Assembly: GCF_033807575.1 (NCBI RefSeq)
Contig: NC_084713.1
Coordinates: 14,917,389-14,981,388 of the forward strand
DNA from: Cydia pomonella
Taxonomy: Eukaryota > Arthropoda > Insecta > Lepidoptera > Tortricidae
Length of the DNA stretch: 64,000 bases
Reading direction: 5' to 3'
Every line of letters begins with the position of its first letter. Positions within the stretch are counted from its first letter, which is position 1. The notes beneath the pieces were generated by a model. That model ran no database searches. It was not told where the DNA came from and saw only the letters and a program-made list of their open reading frames with translations. Position numbers and translations under genes: made by a program. Positions 43,600 through 55,116 of the stretch are shown here, one piece after another.

Positions 43600-46300
43600 G
43601 ACAGAGTTAAGAAGTTGATAAATTGAAATCGAATGTTGGATAATGTTCTAAATTGTCATATCGTATATGATAACGAATATATGCTTACAAAATATATAAA
43701 CATGATTCGTAGTATATTGGATACCTAGAACCAGCAAATACTATTGCTATGACATAGCAATTTAAACAACACAATCTTTTATAATATTATTTAGGTTCTA
43801 CTGGTTTTATTTACAATAAAAAAAAAAAACAATCATTAAAAACACATAAGGACTAAAAATAAACTATCAATAAACTTAACTATAAATAAAACTAAATCTA
43901 AACTAACCTATAAAAACTAATCAAACATCACGCTTGCTGCGTTTCCGCGTTGAACCGCGATGGACAACCTTTGCGCTAGGAACGACCCGGAGCGGGGGTT
44001 GACACCCCTACACTACACTTCTACCATCTATCGAAATTAAAATTGCTTTGAGATAGGTAGACGTAGACATATATTGTTATAAAGGAAATTTCCACAAGTC
44101 AACTTCAACTTAAATGCTAAATTATTCATGATAATAATTTTCATAAAAATGGAGTTACAGAGCCAATCAACTTCACTCAACTTTTTCATATCATAGACAC
44201 GTAATGTGATCTAAGGTATGAAATGGATAGTTCCGTTCAAATATATTTATGTAGGCCTAGCAACAAGCTCTTATGAATAGTAAGCCAGTAATATGTACAT
44301 ATATACAATAATAATTATCTTAATTATCAGAGCAATTTATTGATGCAAATATTATTCCATAATACTATTGAATTATACAGATACTCTTCTAGTCTATACA
44401 CTCGGCGTCGTTGCTTGGCATCTTTTTGACAGGAAGCCCATCTATCGTAAATTAATCGACATGGCTATCCAGAACCACCAAATTATGGAACCGGTTTGGC
44501 GTGTGCGCGGCGAGCCGGCCGGAAATACTCACGTAGAGATCGGCTGAAACCGCTTCTACGGCCATTCTGCTTGTCTTGCTCTAATCCAAATAAAACTTTG
44601 ACATACATGTCATCAGTGCTTTGCGCTCGGTTATGTAATTTTTCTCGTATGAATACGTCAAATTTCGTTTTATATTGACCTTTTTGGTAAATTCAGTTAA
44701 TTACTTGTACCTACCGTACGTACAGCTGGGGAAATTTTATTTCTCTGCCATTTCGTACTTTTTCGTGTGAGTATTATTTTAGCATTTCTACCTGGCTTAG
44801 TCTTCGCTCTTCGGGCTTCTATAAGGTACCTAACGAATCGAAGATTAATATGATTAGGTTCGTTAGGTATCTATGTAGAAATACATAATGATGTATCTGT
44901 ATCAGGAGTTGTCTTGTGTTACGTACTACACTTACTACTGTTACTTTTAGTTAGACATGTCGGGAGATTAAACAATTTGATGTCTATAATTTTTCTTTAT
45001 ATTTTTATATAAAATAAAAACGTATAAGATAGTAAATGGGCGTAAAAAGGAAATTACTTTGATGATTAGATCTAGGTGTCAACTTCGTTTTAGGTTCTAA
45101 TTTATTATGGTCAGAAATTTCGGAATCTACCTTTCAAAGCTTGTTATTCGTGACACTAAAACTATGAGCGACTATTTAGGTATTGATTTTAAAATTCGAT
45201 TAGGAATATAATCTGTCCAAGCTAACTCTGCACAAAGCGTGCAAGTGTCACCAAATACCTCAAATTCCTAGAAATTTTAAAAATAATCATACGCTCGTTT
45301 TCAAATGAAACTTTATAATGTGTCAAGTCGCTGCTTAACACAGTATTTGGCCTTATAAAAGTTACGCTAGCTAATCCAATGTCAAACATGTTTACGAGTG
45401 CGGCGCAGGCGCCAGTGGAAACTTGGAAAGCGAATACTGCCTCAATCACACAAGGGCTTAACTTATTAGCAAGTCTAAGACAGTTAGAACTTTGGGCACT
45501 TAATGGCGGAATAGATTTCCTTCCGGTCGCCCACTCGACGCCCGCGCACGCCCTCGCGCTATAACCGAATCATTGAATTAAACGAAAACCATTTCTATGA
45601 TAATTACCTTAATGACCATGGTACTTTGCTGACACCTTTAATTCGCGGTAACTTAGGCAAAGCATAACAGTTAGGCCACAGACATATAATTATCTAATTA
45701 GATGTTATAGAAAGGGCACAGGTGCATAAAAACCAACTACTTTTTTCTAGGTATTATATAACGTGCCAATGAGAATCAGTACCAATTACCTAGAAAAAAA
45801 TCTTGACCTAAATTATTGTATAAACTTCTTATAAAACGCTACTTATAAGTACCCTACCAAGACTTATGAACAACAAACGTGCCTTTTGAAGCGAATATAT
45901 CGTCACTACTTTGAAAAAATCTCGTATCTGTGCTACTCAAAGTTGAAACGCAGTAACTGTATATATAGTTCTATAGTAGTTTAGTTGTGTTCTTTTATAG
46001 TTTATTCTGCTAAATGTCTTTATTCTAATGTAATTGTGATTATTTATATTGTGCCTAATTGTAAGTAGTTTATTTGAATTATATTTTATTATTTTCCTAA
46101 TACATTAGAATTTTAAAATTTACGGGAATTGGAATAATTAATTGACATTGTATTTTACTTTATAATAATTTTGTAATTAATTATGCCTAAAATTTAACTT
46201 AATGTGACAGTGTATGATTAATACCAAATAAAATCTATCTATCTATCTATGTATCTAATACCATTTGTACAAGTTTTTTTAATATTTAACTTGGTATGGG
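43600..46300. other. Gene-poor AT-rich DNA
   Basis: I see no recognisable coding exon. The stretch contains short CG-rich pieces (43930-44000, 44490-44540, 45380-45560) with only small open frames, and an (ATCT)n run at about 46225-46248. Confidence 0.35.
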
Positions 46301-46319
46301 ACAAATATTAAAATAAATA

Positions 46320-46440
46320 TAAAAATCGTGTTTAGGGTTTTTAGAATTGTATCGAAGAGTATTAGTTGCCCGTGGAAAAAAAGCTTCAGTCAGCGATAAA
46401 AGCTTGTACCAAAAATGAAGTCTTTGCCAAAAACTTATTT
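46320..46440 (-). repeat. Dispersed repeat copy 2 (partial)
   Basis: The segment with GTTTAGGGTTTTTAGAATTG, GAGTATTAGTTGCC and CAGTCAGCGATAAAAGCTTG matches the inverse of the left part of the copy at 42898. It is truncated before the GATGGTACCATAATATTG block. Confidence 0.65.
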
Positions 46441-47007
46441 CTACATCTGCTATACATTTTTCTTTTCATTAACAAAACAAGATACGTTTTTTTTAAGTAG
46501 TGACGATATTTAATGTGATGTACTTATAGTTTTAGATTTGGCCACAAAAGTGTGGAGCGGACTCTGTTTGCCTGATGGTCTCTACTATACGTCGTAAATA
46601 TTCGTCTGTGAGGACAATTAAGGACTAAAATACAGATAGTTGATTGGGCTTTGTTCTTTTTGAATTGTCCGTCATAAACATAAACAAACAACAAGGCGGC
46701 TAGCGGTAAGCGTGTCGCGTTAATAGTTTCCAATTATAATAAACCTCGCACGGGAAGGCGAAATTGCTAAAGGAATTTAGTGTCCCTTGAACAATTGCCA
46801 TCGCAGCTAACAAGGTGCTCCCAAATATCTGTATACGACTCTATTGTCGAGGCAATAAAAGATATGTTAAGATATTTTTGAGCACGATAGCACAGGTGAC
46901 GGTGACGGCGACTGATCCTCAAGTTATTTCTTACAATTAAATGTGTACTGTACTAAAATGTTTGTGATTTATTACAATGCTCTATGGGTCTTCTAGAAAA
47001 GACTTAC

Positions 47008-47221
47008 CATTATCGTTGAAATGGTAAAATATTTTTGGCACGTTCCTCATATTCCATACAAAGCAAGTAATCCAAGAAAGACCCACCATTTTGTTTAAAG
47101 TACCAAAACCTTTGCAAGGATTGACTTTATCACCTTTAATCATAAACAAACGCACAAGAACATGTAATAAGGGTATTGGGTAAAGGATCACCAGAGTTAG
47201 GGAACTGTATAGAATCGTCAT
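47008..47221 (-). CDS. Possible first coding exon, unknown membrane protein
   Basis: A minus-strand frame opens with ATG at 47221, has a hydrophobic start (MTILYSSLTLVILYPIPLLH), and runs 71 codons to a strong donor, ATG|GTAAGT, at 47008/47007, where the frame would split after one base. I do not recognise the protein and find no matching downstream exon in the AT-rich sequence below 47000. The open frame continues only seven codons past the donor. It may be a real 5' exon of a gene with long introns or a chance frame. Confidence 0.25.
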
Positions 47222-47490
47222 ACTGCTTCTCTTGCCTCACTTAACTTTACCTACACAAACATTACATGCTCCAAGTTAAACAAAAGTTTGTAACCGCTGT
47301 AACAATACCCAAGTGCTGCAGTAAAACTAATAACATGAAGCTGCAATTTGTCAGGATCGAGTAATTCGCTGTGAGGTCAGGTGCGCGGGCGCACCATTTC
47401 AAACGCTGACAGAACATAAGTGAGTCGAAACTAAGGCAAACCAGTATAAGTTAGGAGCTGCAAACTAACGGCCCACTAGCCTTAGAGACG

Positions 47491-47575
47491 AAGCAGGAGG
47501 TCCCGGGGCATATACTTGTGTGTTCATGACGAATATTTGTTCCGGAGTTATGGATGTTATCGATGTATAGTATAT
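47491..47575 (+). mobile_element. SINE fragment
   Basis: AAGCAGGAGGTCCCGGGG and then TGTGTTCATGACGAATATTT with GTTCCGGAGTTATGGATG correspond to the B-box-proximal part and body of the SINE family at 38099 and 48557. Head and tail are missing. Confidence 0.55.
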
Positions 47576-47659
47576 GCTTATCAATATAGAATTGGACTGG
47601 CAGAGCTAGCCTGCCCTTCACCCCCGTCACGCAAAATAGGCGCCAGTCGTCAGTCGCGG

Positions 47660-47717
47660 AAAATCGCCCGAACTACAACACAATTTTATTTAATTATGTT
47701 GTAGTTCGGGCGATTTT
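47660..47717. repeat. Perfect 21-bp hairpin
   Basis: AAAATCGCCCGAACTACAAC(A) at 47660-47680 is exactly inverted at 47697-47717 around a 16-base AT-only-like loop. The arms are GC-richer than the surroundings. It could be a MITE relic or a terminator-like foldback. Confidence 0.85.
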
Positions 47718-48506
47718 AATTTTTTTTTCGGTTTCGGATTAATAAGCTTTGGTTAGTTTGGGACTAGGTCGATCTGTCAAAGTAACAAAAAATATATTAC
47801 GAAAATACTAAGGGGGGAGAGGTGGAGGCTTAACGCCTTAACGTCATAAGTTCATAACGACTGCATCGTTCGCACATCGCACAGCGCAGCGTCGCCGCAA
47901 CGTTGGAGCTACGGCGTCACGCCAGGTGCTTTAGATGTTGTGGGGGTGTGAGTCTTGAACAAATACAAAACACAATAGATGCAGGCATACAATAAATATC
48001 TATGGAAACAAGATAGAAATGATACTTTTGGTGTGCTGATGTGCTGCCACTTGAGAAACACTGAAGGCCCGCGAACATTGAGTCGGCGATATGTTGGCGC
48101 TGTCAAGACGGCAACGCCCGAGAGACGCTCTAGAGTGGGGTATCTCTCAATTGTAGGATCTTGGAGCCAAATTACACTATTGAGACCGAGAACTCGACTC
48201 TAGCTACCATCGGAATACACAGCCTCCATTGAGAGAGTTTCTAATGCAGTCACCGCCTAATACGGCGTGCCGTTTGTCAATGCCCGGCCATGTGCGGCTA
48301 CGTCATGCTTAAATCTGAACGAAGGCTGACTGGAGGCGTTCAATTAATGATAATCCTTTCAAATTTACTTAGATATGTATGCAGAAATCAGATAAGAAAA
48401 TGCAAGTATGCAATGTAGAGAAATTTGAGTCATCATTAACGTTCATACTTAATCATTACCTACGTCACGTCACCGATTTCTGGGTCCTATATATATTTAA
48501 AAGATT

Positions 48507-48555
48507 ATTTTCTGAATCAACAAATATTGTACTTAAATATAAGTTCGCCGTCAAT
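48507..48555 (+). repeat. 49-bp exact direct duplicate (copy 1)
   Basis: ATTTTCTGAATCAACAAATA through AGTTCGCCGTCAAT is identical to 51797-51845. It directly abuts the SINE that begins at 48557. Flanking TATTTAAAAGATT (48494) is inverted beyond the SINE as AATCTTTTAAATA (48828). Confidence 0.9.
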
Positions 48556-48556
48556 T

Positions 48557-48805
48557 GACGACCGGTCTGGCCTAGTGGGTAGTGACCCTGCCTATGAAGC
48601 TGATGGTCCCGGGTTCAAATCCTGGTAAGAGCATATATTTGTGTGATGAACACGGATATTTGTTTCTGAGTCATGGGTGTTTTCTATGTATTTAAGTATT
48701 TATAAATATTTATATATTATATATATTGTTGTCTAAGACCCTCAACACAAGCCTTATTGAGCTTACTTGTGGGACTTAGTCAATTTGTGTAATAATGTCC
48801 ATTAA
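48557..48805 (+). mobile_element. tRNA-derived SINE, full-length-like copy
   Basis: It begins GACGACCGGTCTGGCCTAGT with an A-box, then GGTCCCGGGTTCAAATCC (B-box). The same body and CACAAGCCTTATTGAGCTTA tail as the 38099 copy follow. It ends in an AT-rich tract. Confidence 0.85.
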
Positions 48806-48885
48806 TATTTATATATTTTATTTAAAAAATCTTTTAAATATGAGGACATTTTCTTTTCTTCTGAATGCAGTACTATACTTATACC

Positions 48886-49017
48886 CCCTTATTCATAAAC
48901 GTGTACTAAAGTTACGATGCCGCTAATAATCGTTTGTCCCTTTCCATCATACCAATACGTCGGAAAGGGACAAACAATTATTAGCGGCATCTAACTGTAC
49001 ACGTTTATGAATAAGGG
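48886..49017. mobile_element. MITE, 132 bp, almost all inverted repeat
   Basis: CCCTTATTCATAAACGTGTA at 48886 is inverted at 49017. GCCGCTAATAATCGTTTGTC then CCTTTCC is mirrored by GGAAAGGGACAAACAATTAT then TAGCGGC. Only a short non-paired centre remains, so the element can fold almost completely. Confidence 0.85.
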
Positions 49018-50930
49018 CGATAGAGTTTATTTAGTGACGTAATTTAAATTAACAAAGTTAAAATTGTTAGTCCTCATATTCCAAATTTCATACCAAGAGC
49101 CTTGATTCTTGAAATATTAATGGTATTTTTACGAATACGGATTAGCACACATAAAAACCTATGCGAATTCCTTTTTAATATTCGACGAATACTAAGATCT
49201 GTAAAAACGCTTATATTCTGATTTCGGCTGATACAAAAACCCGTATTAGTGTTAACTAATATTTTTTTACTCATAGAGCAAATATTGTTAGACCTTCCAT
49301 CGGATGTTACTAAAAACAACAAACAGAGACGCCACTGTGTCATATTTTGTCCATGATAATTTCCTCAAATACAAACATGGGCCGTATTTTATGAACGAAA
49401 CTTACGCAACGTTACATGTGTGTCGCTATTGACAGCTACCATTAGCACAATGAAGTATCAAGCGTAGCTCAGCAGCGCGGCCGTGACATACTACCGTACC
49501 GATACAGAAAGTCCGGTCACTATACAAGTTCCATATTAACATAAGACAATTTGGCTTAGGACAGCAGCAAAAAAGTGTCATTTCAAACGTGTGGGCAAGG
49601 CAAGCGTTCGGAAGGACCAACATAACAGTATTCTGCTGTTACGCTTTCTTAATATGAATCTCTAGATTGGACTTACACTGGTGCTGAACTAGAGTTCAAG
49701 TCGCCCACGGTCTCCAAGCAAAGGGAACACGTCTGTGCGTACGCCTCGAATTCGCGTCCATTCATAAATACACCCACGGAGGCTGGGCCCATTCACCGGC
49801 TTGCGCAACACCCCCGCTAGACCTTCGGCGGACCTTCCTAGTGTCACGTGTCAGGTTTAACCTTTAGGATGACACTTGGTATCGTATTTGCTCTAAAAGC
49901 CTCATTGTTTTAGATCAATAACGCCCGGAAACTTTACACCGGCTCAGGACCGCTTCGGCCTCAGTTTCATTTCGTCAACTTCTTAAGTAGTTCTCATTCG
50001 CATTTGGTCTACTGTTCCGATTCGCCAGCATTCCTATATCGTCACTTTCTTATCTCTAGTGTTTAAATTACATCTCTTTTAACTCTTTCGAGTAGGTACA
50101 TACAAGAACAACACAATGAAACAACTAAGTGAATCATATTTTTTGTAGAGAACATTGACCAGCATGAAACTTTTCTCTTCTTAGTCTGTTCTTTATATTT
50201 TTTTCTTTTGATGTGATTGCTCTTTGTCTACACAAACCTAGCTACCTACGTAGTGACCTATTTACATAGGTAGGAAAAGCCTGACCAGTAATATATGATC
50301 ACGCGCCATATTGCGGAATTTCATTGGAACTAAATTTTTCATACTAAGCTGAACTGTCACCCTATACCTACATGAGAAAAACAGCGCCCTCTTGACAATG
50401 ATCATATATTCTTCTCTGGTCTTTCTTTATCTGGTCGGGCTTTAGAGGGATTTCGATAGTTTAATAATACTATAGTAGCTAGGCATATCTCGACTTTATA
50501 AGTCCTATACAGATACAAAATACCATTGAAATAAATATTTACTCAATCAGCTAGGAAGTTATTTAAGAGGAATTAGGAAATACCTATAATTTGCCATTAA
50601 CTACGTATAGCTACCTATTTAGAAAACATTGAATACTTTGGTATAGGTACCTCGGTCATCAGTAAACTCACTTGGCTATCGTATTAAAGTAGTAAAGCGT
50701 AGGGATTATGCCGAGGGATGGAATAAATTGATTCGAAATTTATACGGATTACGACTAATAGCACTCCGCTTAACGGTAAGCTTCGATACTTACAACAAAC
50801 TACATAGCGGAATCATAGTGTCGGTTAATATTTTATTTTAAATAAAATAGATCCTCGGAATGTCACCGCGTTTTTTTAAAAGGTTTGATTTAGTTTCACC
50901 TGTCCCATCGTTGTCTGTAATCAAATCTTA
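49018..50930. other. Gene-poor DNA with repeat remnants
   Basis: No exon is recognised. A stretch at 50292-50412 has inverted ends (ATATATGATCACGCGCC / GATCATATAT) typical of a small moth repeat. 49680-49980 is somewhat GC-richer without a protein I know. Confidence 0.35.
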
Positions 50931-51200
50931 CAAGTTAAATTTGATCCATTTCCCGGTTTCCGATTGAGCTGAAATTTTGCATGCATATGTAAGTCGGGTG
51001 ACAATGCAATATTATGGTACCATCGAGCTGATCTGATGATGGAGACGGGAGGTGGCCATAGGAAATCTGTGATAAAACAACGCAATCTAATTGTGTTTGG
51101 GGTTTATAAAATTAGCTCGATGGGTATTAGTCGCCTGTCTAAAAAAAAGTACAGTCAGCGATAAAAGCTTGTAACAAAAAAGAAATTTTTGCTAAAAACT
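50930..51200 (-). repeat. Dispersed repeat copy 3
   Basis: This is the inverted counterpart of 42898-43186: CATTTCCCGGTTTCCGATTG, AATATTATGGTACCATCGAG and CAGTCAGCGATAAAAGCTTG all match. The flank after 51200 differs, so the repeat edge lies near there. Confidence 0.75.
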
Positions 51201-51254
51201 TATTATTCGGATAATGATACACATTTGTTTTTAAAAGATTCACAAGCTCTTGGA

Positions 51255-51640
51255 ATCTTCTTCTTCTTGTTCTTCCCTAGACCGGTAGTCCCATTTACTT
51301 GGGGTCGGCCCTCCTCGTCCGCATCCTCGACTGAGCACGATTTCGTGCGGCGTTTTTGTCAATTTGAGCCTCTTTAAGGTCTTTTTCGACCGTCGTCAGC
51401 CAGGTGGCGGGTGGTCTTCCATGGCCGCGTGGCTGGGTTACAGGCAGGTTCAAGTTCAAGGCCAGTTTTACCGGGTGGTCTTTCTTCGCGTCTTTGGACG
51501 TGGCCGTACCATCTAAGGCGTTTTTCCTTGGCTTTGTCGATTATTGGCGCGACTCTAAAACTTCCCCTAATGTACTCATTCCGGATCTTATCTAAGAGTG
51601 TGGGGCCAGCTGACCATCGTAGCATACGCATTTCGGTAGT
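51255..51640 (-). pseudogene. RTE-type LINE 3'-end fragment
   Basis: The minus-strand frame 51631-51374 encodes MRMLRWSAGPTLLDKIRNEY followed by IRGSFRVAPIIDKAKEKRLR and WYGHVQRREE, a canonical C-terminus of RTE-clade reverse transcriptases. The 3' end on this strand reads TTGGGGTCGGCCC-type sequence before 51255 in the opposite sense. No catalytic domain is present, so it is a 5'-truncated copy, as usual for LINEs. Confidence 0.85.
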
Positions 51641-51670
51641 GTGTAATTCACAAGCTCTTGGAATACATAA

Positions 51671-51775
51671 CGAATAAATAAATAAATATTAAGTATAAGA
51701 CATTATTACACAAATAACCCCACAGTAAGCTCAAGAAGGCTTGTGTTGTGAGTACTCAGACAACGATATATATAA
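51671..51775 (-). mobile_element. SINE 3'-half fragment
   Basis: AATAAATAAATAAATATT then ATTATTACACAAATAACCCC and AGAAGGCTTGTGTTGTGAGT are the inverted tail of the SINE family at 38099. The tRNA-like head is absent. It ends about 20 bases before the 49-bp duplicate. Confidence 0.7.
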
Positions 51776-51796
51776 TATAAATTTACTTGCTTAACC

Positions 51797-51845
51797 ATTT
51801 TCTGAATCAACAAATATTGTACTTAAATATAAGTTCGCCGTCAAT
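51797..51845 (+). repeat. 49-bp exact direct duplicate (copy 2)
   Basis: Identical to 48507-48555, 3290 bases away. Here it follows an inverted SINE tail instead of preceding a sense SINE. Confidence 0.9.
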
Positions 51846-54077
51846 AATTTTGTCTTGAAATATTAGTCCGAGCGAAAGCGAAGGTGTCCGTTTCAGCTTG
51901 GGCAAAAATGTTGTCGTGTGTCCGGAATGTCCGGATGTTCTCTTCTATAAGTAGGTCGGATTTCTTAACCGATTTTCGTGAAATTTAGTATGCAGGTTCG
52001 ATAATTAGGAGCCATGGGGATTTGCGAGGTCTACAGGTCACAGAGCCACTAGCATTAACATGCAAAATGTCACTAACTAAGTTACCAGCAACTTTGCTTT
52101 GAGCCCAGCAATTTCCCATCCAACAGCATACCAGTAAGCAGAGTTCATTTAATGAAAAAGAAATGCAAATTAAGTATGCGTGTTTGGTTTTATTCGCTTT
52201 CGGTTGGCTACTTAAGTTAATTAACGTGTATAATCGCCTGTGTAAATGGAGGTGCACTTAAACGCACCTGAACCAGTTTAGAATTAAGAACACATTTAAA
52301 TTCATTAAAAAACGTTAAAACTTTCGACGTGCCGCTGCGGCAGGCGTGTGTAAGTGGCGACATCGACACCAGTTCTAGAGTACTTTGTAAACTGCATTTA
52401 CTACTTAAGGGGGAAGAATAGCTTTTCGAATCTAACGAAATAACGGTAATTTTTTTATGAAATTCCATTTCGGGAGAAAATTATTTCCACTAACTAAATC
52501 ATAACAAATCACTTTTGATTTTGATGTCGATCGCTTCAGCCTAATATATTCTAGGTTTTTATAGGTTTCGCTTTTCCAAAAATAAAAATTGTTTTGCAAA
52601 ATTTTTAATAAAAAGGAAAACCTATAAAGCTAGTTTTTCATTGTGTCAATAAGATGTTTAAAAAAAAACATGGAGAATGGAAAATATTTAGAAGTGGAAA
52701 AACGTTTTCTCTTTTTGTATCACGTGGTACACTTCCCTCTTAAGCATAAGTACTACCTATGTAGTTTAACGGTTTTCGAGCTACAAATCAGATTTAATCC
52801 AATTTTCTAAACTATTCATATTACAAATGTATGACATAAAGTGAATTGCCGAGTATGAAATCCAGTAAACTGGTATTTATTTGCTCTTAAAATAGATTGT
52901 GTTCTATGAAATCAGATTAAACTGTTTTACTGAAAACGGTGTAGTTTGAAATACACCTATTTATAGCGAACCGTGGGTAGGTATAGGTACTTGTTAAATA
53001 GAAGATTTTTATTTCGTGCCAGAATGAGATTTGTGACAATGGGTGTTGGGTGCTCACGTTTTTAGGTATGTTTTTTGCAAATGTATGTATACCTACCGTA
53101 ATTGAAGAGCTGTGTATCAACACTATCAACCAACTAACACCTTATTATTTATGTAGTATTTTTTCATGGAGTTTAAAAATTCTATATACATTCTATACCT
53201 AATACGATTGAGTACAATTCTAAATAACTCTTCAGAAATCAATGTTAACAATAATGCTATTATTGATAATGGCTTAGTCCTTTCAGTTTGTCTCTGTACT
53301 TGCTGACATTTAAGCATGGGCACTTAACAGTCCAGGTAGAATAGGTTAAGATAGTGTCAATCTCAGTTAAAATTCAAAGTATCTAGGTGGATTCGTTATC
53401 CTGTCGAATTTGTATCCAGCCACGTTTAGCCTATCCTTTTCAAATATAAAGTAACCAACTCGCTTTAGTGACAACACTGGTATAACTATGTAGTCGAAAA
53501 CTAGAGATAATTACTGGGGATAATTGAGAAAAATACTTCTCAGTGGTTAGTACCAAAAATTTTTTGTGAATAATAGTACCTACTAATAAAAATAGGTAGG
53601 TACCTACCTAGAAAAAATGGAGTGTTGTGAAAATAATTATATATAATACGTATCGACTAGTATTTTAATAAACTGCTCTAAAAAAAAAAAAATTATCGGT
53701 ACAAGCTTAAAATTAAAATAGTTAAGGAAAACTTAACATTTACTTAAATGAAAATGCATCTTAACTTGGAATGCTTATTAAAAAAAAAACAGTTATGGTA
53801 AAAACTTACTGGTTAACTATTGGGAATAATCCTACTCAAGTGCATTTGATAAAGCTAACTTATAAAGCCTAAGCCTTCAAAGTTATTTATATTATGTATA
53901 TATTATTTAAAACACTTCCGTGATTACATTATATTTTTTTCTAGCGTATTACTCATTCCATACTTCCTCGTGTCTCAAAAGAGCATCAACATAAGAATCG
54001 ATATCGATTACATATAATAGGTATAATTACCCCACCGGGCCTCAACAATTTGGATACAGCGCACAATTTCGTTTAGG
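51846..54077. other. AT-rich intergenic DNA
   Basis: No coding exon is recognised. 51965-52010 carries a commonly repeated motif (CGATTTTCGTGAAATTTAGT). 52540-52640 has imperfect inverted pieces. 53660-53830 shares short motifs (TACTGGTTAACTATTGGGA) with the long-TIR element at 40330. Confidence 0.35.
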
Positions 54078-54176
54078 TTTAAAGGTCTTTTTCGACCGAC
54101 AACACCTGCTAGAAATTCTAGCACAAGTCAATCAATTTGATTGCATTTATTTGTATTTCGTCGGTAAAGACCTTTT
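54078..54176. mobile_element. MITE, ~99 bp
   Basis: AAAGGTCTTTTTCGACCGAC at the left is inverted at the right as GTCGGTAAAGACCTTT. Inside, GCTAGAAATTCTAGC and ATCAATTTGAT are small palindromes. No coding content. Confidence 0.7.
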
Positions 54177-54852
54177 GGTCGCCTTTCTATTCACAAATCA
54201 TTTAGTTTGGCCGTGAGCCAGTTACCCAGTGTACTAAATGGACTCTGAGGTTTGTTGAATCGCAACCACTATGTCACGAGACCGTAACTAAACTAGTTAA
54301 CTAGTTAGTTAGTGTCACTATATCCAGGGCAATATTTGTGCTTATGTCAAAAGCCATTTCATTTCCTACGATATAAGGTTAGGTACTTCTGACCTAAATG
54401 TAAATGCATGGATCGATTCCAGTTCTCATACTAAAATACATTTTTTATATTTTTTCTCCGTTCCTATTCTGTTTTCCGTCCTCGTCCCAATCGGCAAGAA
54501 TAACGTTAAAAGATACATTACATAAGCTGCGACCTTAAATCTCTATTAAATCTGGCGGATGATTCACTAAGTCTCCATGTCGCTCTTAAGTGTCAAGGCT
54601 CTAGACCGCTTCAGATATTAATTCAAGTGCGCGGAAGGCGCCATCTTCAAATATTTATTGACACAATTTAATCAATTCCTTTTCAAATGATTTAAATGTG
54701 TCAATGTAAATGCTAGCCATCATCATTATTTCCATGAAAAGATATCCACTAATAGAAAACAAAAGCTCTCGTCCTACAGGCTTGAGTAATCTTCACAAAA
54801 ACGTCAGTTACGAGTAATTGTGCATGTACGAGGTATTGAACCTACCGTGTCA

Positions 54853-55116
54853 TATAAATATAAATAAATAAATATTTTGGGGACAATCTTACACAGATCG
54901 ACTTAGCCCCAAACTAAGCAAAGCTTGAACTATGGTTCCTACGAGACGATATACGTATATAGATAAATACATACTTATATAGATAGAAAAAACCCCCATG
55001 ACTCAGGAACAAATCTCTGTGTTCATCACACAAATAAATGCACTTACCGGGATTCGAACCCGGGAGCATCGACTTCATAGGCAGGGCCACTACCCACTAG
55101 GCCAGACCGGTCGTCG
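54853..55116 (-). mobile_element. tRNA-derived SINE, inverted copy
   Basis: Read on the minus strand it starts TCGACGACCGGTCTGGCCTA (A-box), then the B-box GGTTCGAATCC. The body holds ATTTGTGTGATGAACACAGA and a tail that here reads CTTAGTTTGGGGCTAAGTCG, different from the 38099 copy. It ends in a TTTATTTATTTA tract on the minus strand. Same head and body, variant tail. Confidence 0.85.
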
